Source: Anaerolineae bacterium
Lineage (GTDB): Bacteria; Chloroflexota; Anaerolineae; B4-G1
Assembly (NCBI GenBank): GCA_030612585.1
Contig: JAUWNP010000111.1
Location: forward strand, 1-14,380
Direction of reading: 5' to 3'
DNA: 14,380 bases
Every line of letters begins with the position of its first letter. Position 1 is the stretch's first letter. The translations under genes and the position numbers were made by a program. The notes below the pieces were generated by a model. It was given only the letters and a program-made list of their open reading frames with translations, was not told the origin of the DNA and did not search any database. This document shows, in pieces, positions 13,252-14,380 of the stretch.

Positions 13252-14142
13252 TTACGCTCGCGGGTGAGCCTTGTCATAAGCCTCTCGCTTGCGCCGGGTG
13301 GAAATCTCGGTGTAAACCTGCGTGCTGGCGATACTGGCGTGGCCCATCAGTTGTTGGAGTTCGCGCAGTCCTGCCCCACCGTCGAGCATGTGGGTGGCGA
13401 AGGAGTGACGAAATGTGTGAGGTGTAACCTCACGTTCGACACCAGCGGCTGCAGCGTATGTTCTGACAATCAGCCAGAGCCCCTGCCGGGTCAAAGGCCG
13501 CCCCCGGTGATTGACAAACAACACTGTTGTCTCTCGCCCCCGCAGCAACCTGGCGCGTCCGTTCTCAAGGTAAGCGCCGAGCGCTTCCCGCGCACGCTCG
13601 TACAGCGGCAGGAGGCGCTCTTTGTTCCCCTTGCCCAGGCAGCGCACCGTGCCGACCTCCAGGTCAACTGCGTCCATCTCAAGTCCGGTCACCTCACTGG
13701 CCCGCATCCCGGTGGCGTACATCAACTCGAGCAGGGCACAATCCCGCAGCGCTCTGGGCGTGTCGGACTTAGCCGGCTCCGCCAGCAGCCGCGCCATCTT
13801 TTCCAGGCTCAGAGGACGCGGGAGGCGTTTGTCTACCCGGGGTGAATCCACCGCAGCGGTGGGGTCATCCCGGAGCACTCCATCGGCAACCAGGGAATGG
13901 AAGAACGACTTGACGGACGCAACCTTGCGGGCCACTGTCGAAGAAGCGTATTCACGTTCCTTCAGGTACAGAATGTAATTCAGGATATGCGTCCGGCCCA
14001 CTGCTTGCCAGGAAGAAACGATCTCGCCTGCCAGATAGGCCAGGAACTGGGTGAGGTCATTGCGGTAGGCTGCGATGGTGTGTTTCGAGTAACCTTTCTC
14101 CACTGCCAGTAAGCGAAGGAATTCTTCAACCTGTGTTTGCAT
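13252..14142 (-). CDS. xerD: Tyrosine recombinase of the XerC/XerD family
   Basis: The product is 296 aa, the usual Xer length. An N-terminal SAM-like core-binding domain (about 2-88, EKGYSKHTIAAYRNDLTQF) is followed by the catalytic domain with all active-site residues: Arg147 (TGMRASE), Lys171 (GKGNKER), His242 and Arg245 (HTFRHSFATH), His268 (MGHASI) and Tyr277 (TQVYTEI). Xer proteins resolve chromosome dimers at dif sites through breakage and rejoining by the Tyr. XerC cannot be told from XerD securely by eye; XerD-like features are favoured. The ATG at 14142 has a GGGG site 7 nt upstream; the GTG at 14145 is less well placed. It has its own promoter and is 77 bp from the next gene. No phage genes are nearby, so a housekeeping role is more likely than an integrase of an element. 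Confidence 0.95.
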   Translation of the reverse strand: MQTQVEEFLRLLAVEKGYSKHTIAAYRNDLTQFLAYLAGEIVSSWQAVGRTHILNYILYLKEREYASSTVARKVASVKSFFHSLVADGVLRDDPTAAVDSPRVDKRLPRPLSLEKMARLLAEPAKSDTPRALRDCALLELMYATGMRASEVTGLEMDAVDLEVGTVRCLGKGNKERLLPLYERAREALGAYLENGRARLLRGRETTVLFVNHRGRPLTRQGLWLIVRTYAAAAGVEREVTPHTFRHSFATHMLDGGAGLRELQQLMGHASIASTQVYTEISTRRKREAYDKAHPRA

Positions 14143-14184
14143 CACCTGTCCCCTATCGTCACATTCATCTCCTGTCCCAACTAT

Positions 14185-14213
14185 AGTATACTTTGCATGA
14201 ACCCAAAATGCAA
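14185..14213 (-). promoter_or_regulatory. Sigma-70-type promoter of the recombinase gene
   Basis: On the minus strand, TTGCAT (complement of 14208-14213) and TATACT (complement of 14185-14190) are spaced by 17 nt. Predicted start is near 14178, 36 nt before the ATG. The -35 is one arm of a 6-bp inverted repeat (TTGCAT/ATGCAA, 9-nt loop). Confidence 0.6.
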
Positions 14214-14310
14214 GTCCGCCAATTTCAATATCCCCTTCAAACTTTAGTTTCCGGTAAACCGTCCGTCGCTGGTGGGCAGTAGCGTACAGCCGGGAATTCC
14301 AAAAGCAATG

Positions 14311-14339
14311 AAAAAGGCTTCCGAGTTGAGAAAAAAGCC
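14311..14339 (-). terminator. Possible intrinsic terminator of a gene to the right
   Basis: On the minus strand, GGCTT (complement of 14335-14339) pairs with AAGCC (complement of 14316-14320), extended by G-U pairs and followed by TTTTT (complement of 14311-14315). The stem is short, so this is tentative. It would end a leftward transcript entering from beyond the window. The rest of 14214-14310 shows no gene. Confidence 0.35.
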
Positions 14340-14350
14340 GGAAATTGGCC

Positions 14351-14380
14351 TCAACCAGCGGTTTTAGGTGCTGGCAGGCT
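14351..14380 (-). CDS. Possible C-terminal end of a leftward gene (partial)
   Basis: One minus-strand frame from the window edge reads SLPAPKTAG and stops with TGA (complement of 14351-14353), just before the possible terminator. Nine codons are too few to judge coding, and the same bases can form a CCAGC/GCTGG hairpin. Confidence 0.15.
   Translation of the reverse strand, partial: SLPAPKTAG

Noticed and set aside
13252..14142. Integrase of a prophage or genomic island
   Set aside because: Length, motif set and lack of phage, excision or tRNA attachment features fit a chromosomal Xer recombinase better.

Overview
The window reads as chromosomal DNA from a Gram-positive-like or monoderm environmental bacterium, most probably a Chloroflexota (Anaerolineae-type) genome. 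This rests on style, not on a marker gene: mostly GC-rich coding; membrane proteins with long Thr/Pro 'TPTP' linkers; a secreted GH3 protein with C-terminal membrane anchors; a small Hanks-type kinase beside an FHA-winged-helix regulator; a PrsW-like protein; and short palindromic or tandem repeats in nearly every gap between operons. No rRNA, tRNA, CRISPR array or insertion-sequence transposase was seen.

Left part (1-2937, all leftward): a tight operon of three accessory genes, with a fourth starting at the window edge. All three share a glycine-rich module ending in GPVHTGSGDI or a close variant. The order of transcription is a two-helix membrane protein, a DUF4062 protein, then a small soluble protein. 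Starts and stops touch or overlap, so the products are probably made together. DUF4062 and glycine-rich modules of this kind are typical of bacterial conflict or signalling systems. No STAND NTPase, protease or nuclease is visible here, so this looks like a reduced or undescribed arrangement that may continue to the left.

Middle gap (2938-3472): two divergent sigma-70-type promoters flank a symmetric set of inverted sequence blocks about 238 bp long. The leftward transcript begins with a roughly 180-nt leader able to form hairpins.

Centre (3473-7795): a fusion of a Vps62-like lumenal or extracytoplasmic domain to a PrsW-type membrane protease, with a substituted active site and an inverted-repeat element in its first codons. 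A divergent pair follows: an FHA-winged-helix regulator (leftward) and a membrane-anchored Ser/Thr kinase (rightward). The shared control region holds a perfect 15-bp inverted repeat and a near-consensus promoter.

Right part (7891-14142, all leftward): a tyrosine recombinase of the Xer type with its own promoter, then a probable operon encoding a PH-like/SHOCT membrane protein, a trimeric-type purine nucleoside phosphorylase, a two-helix surface protein with a beta-rich outer domain, and the large GH3 protein. The last junctions are an ATGA overlap and an abutting TAAATG. The extreme right edge holds a possible terminator for a gene lying beyond the window.
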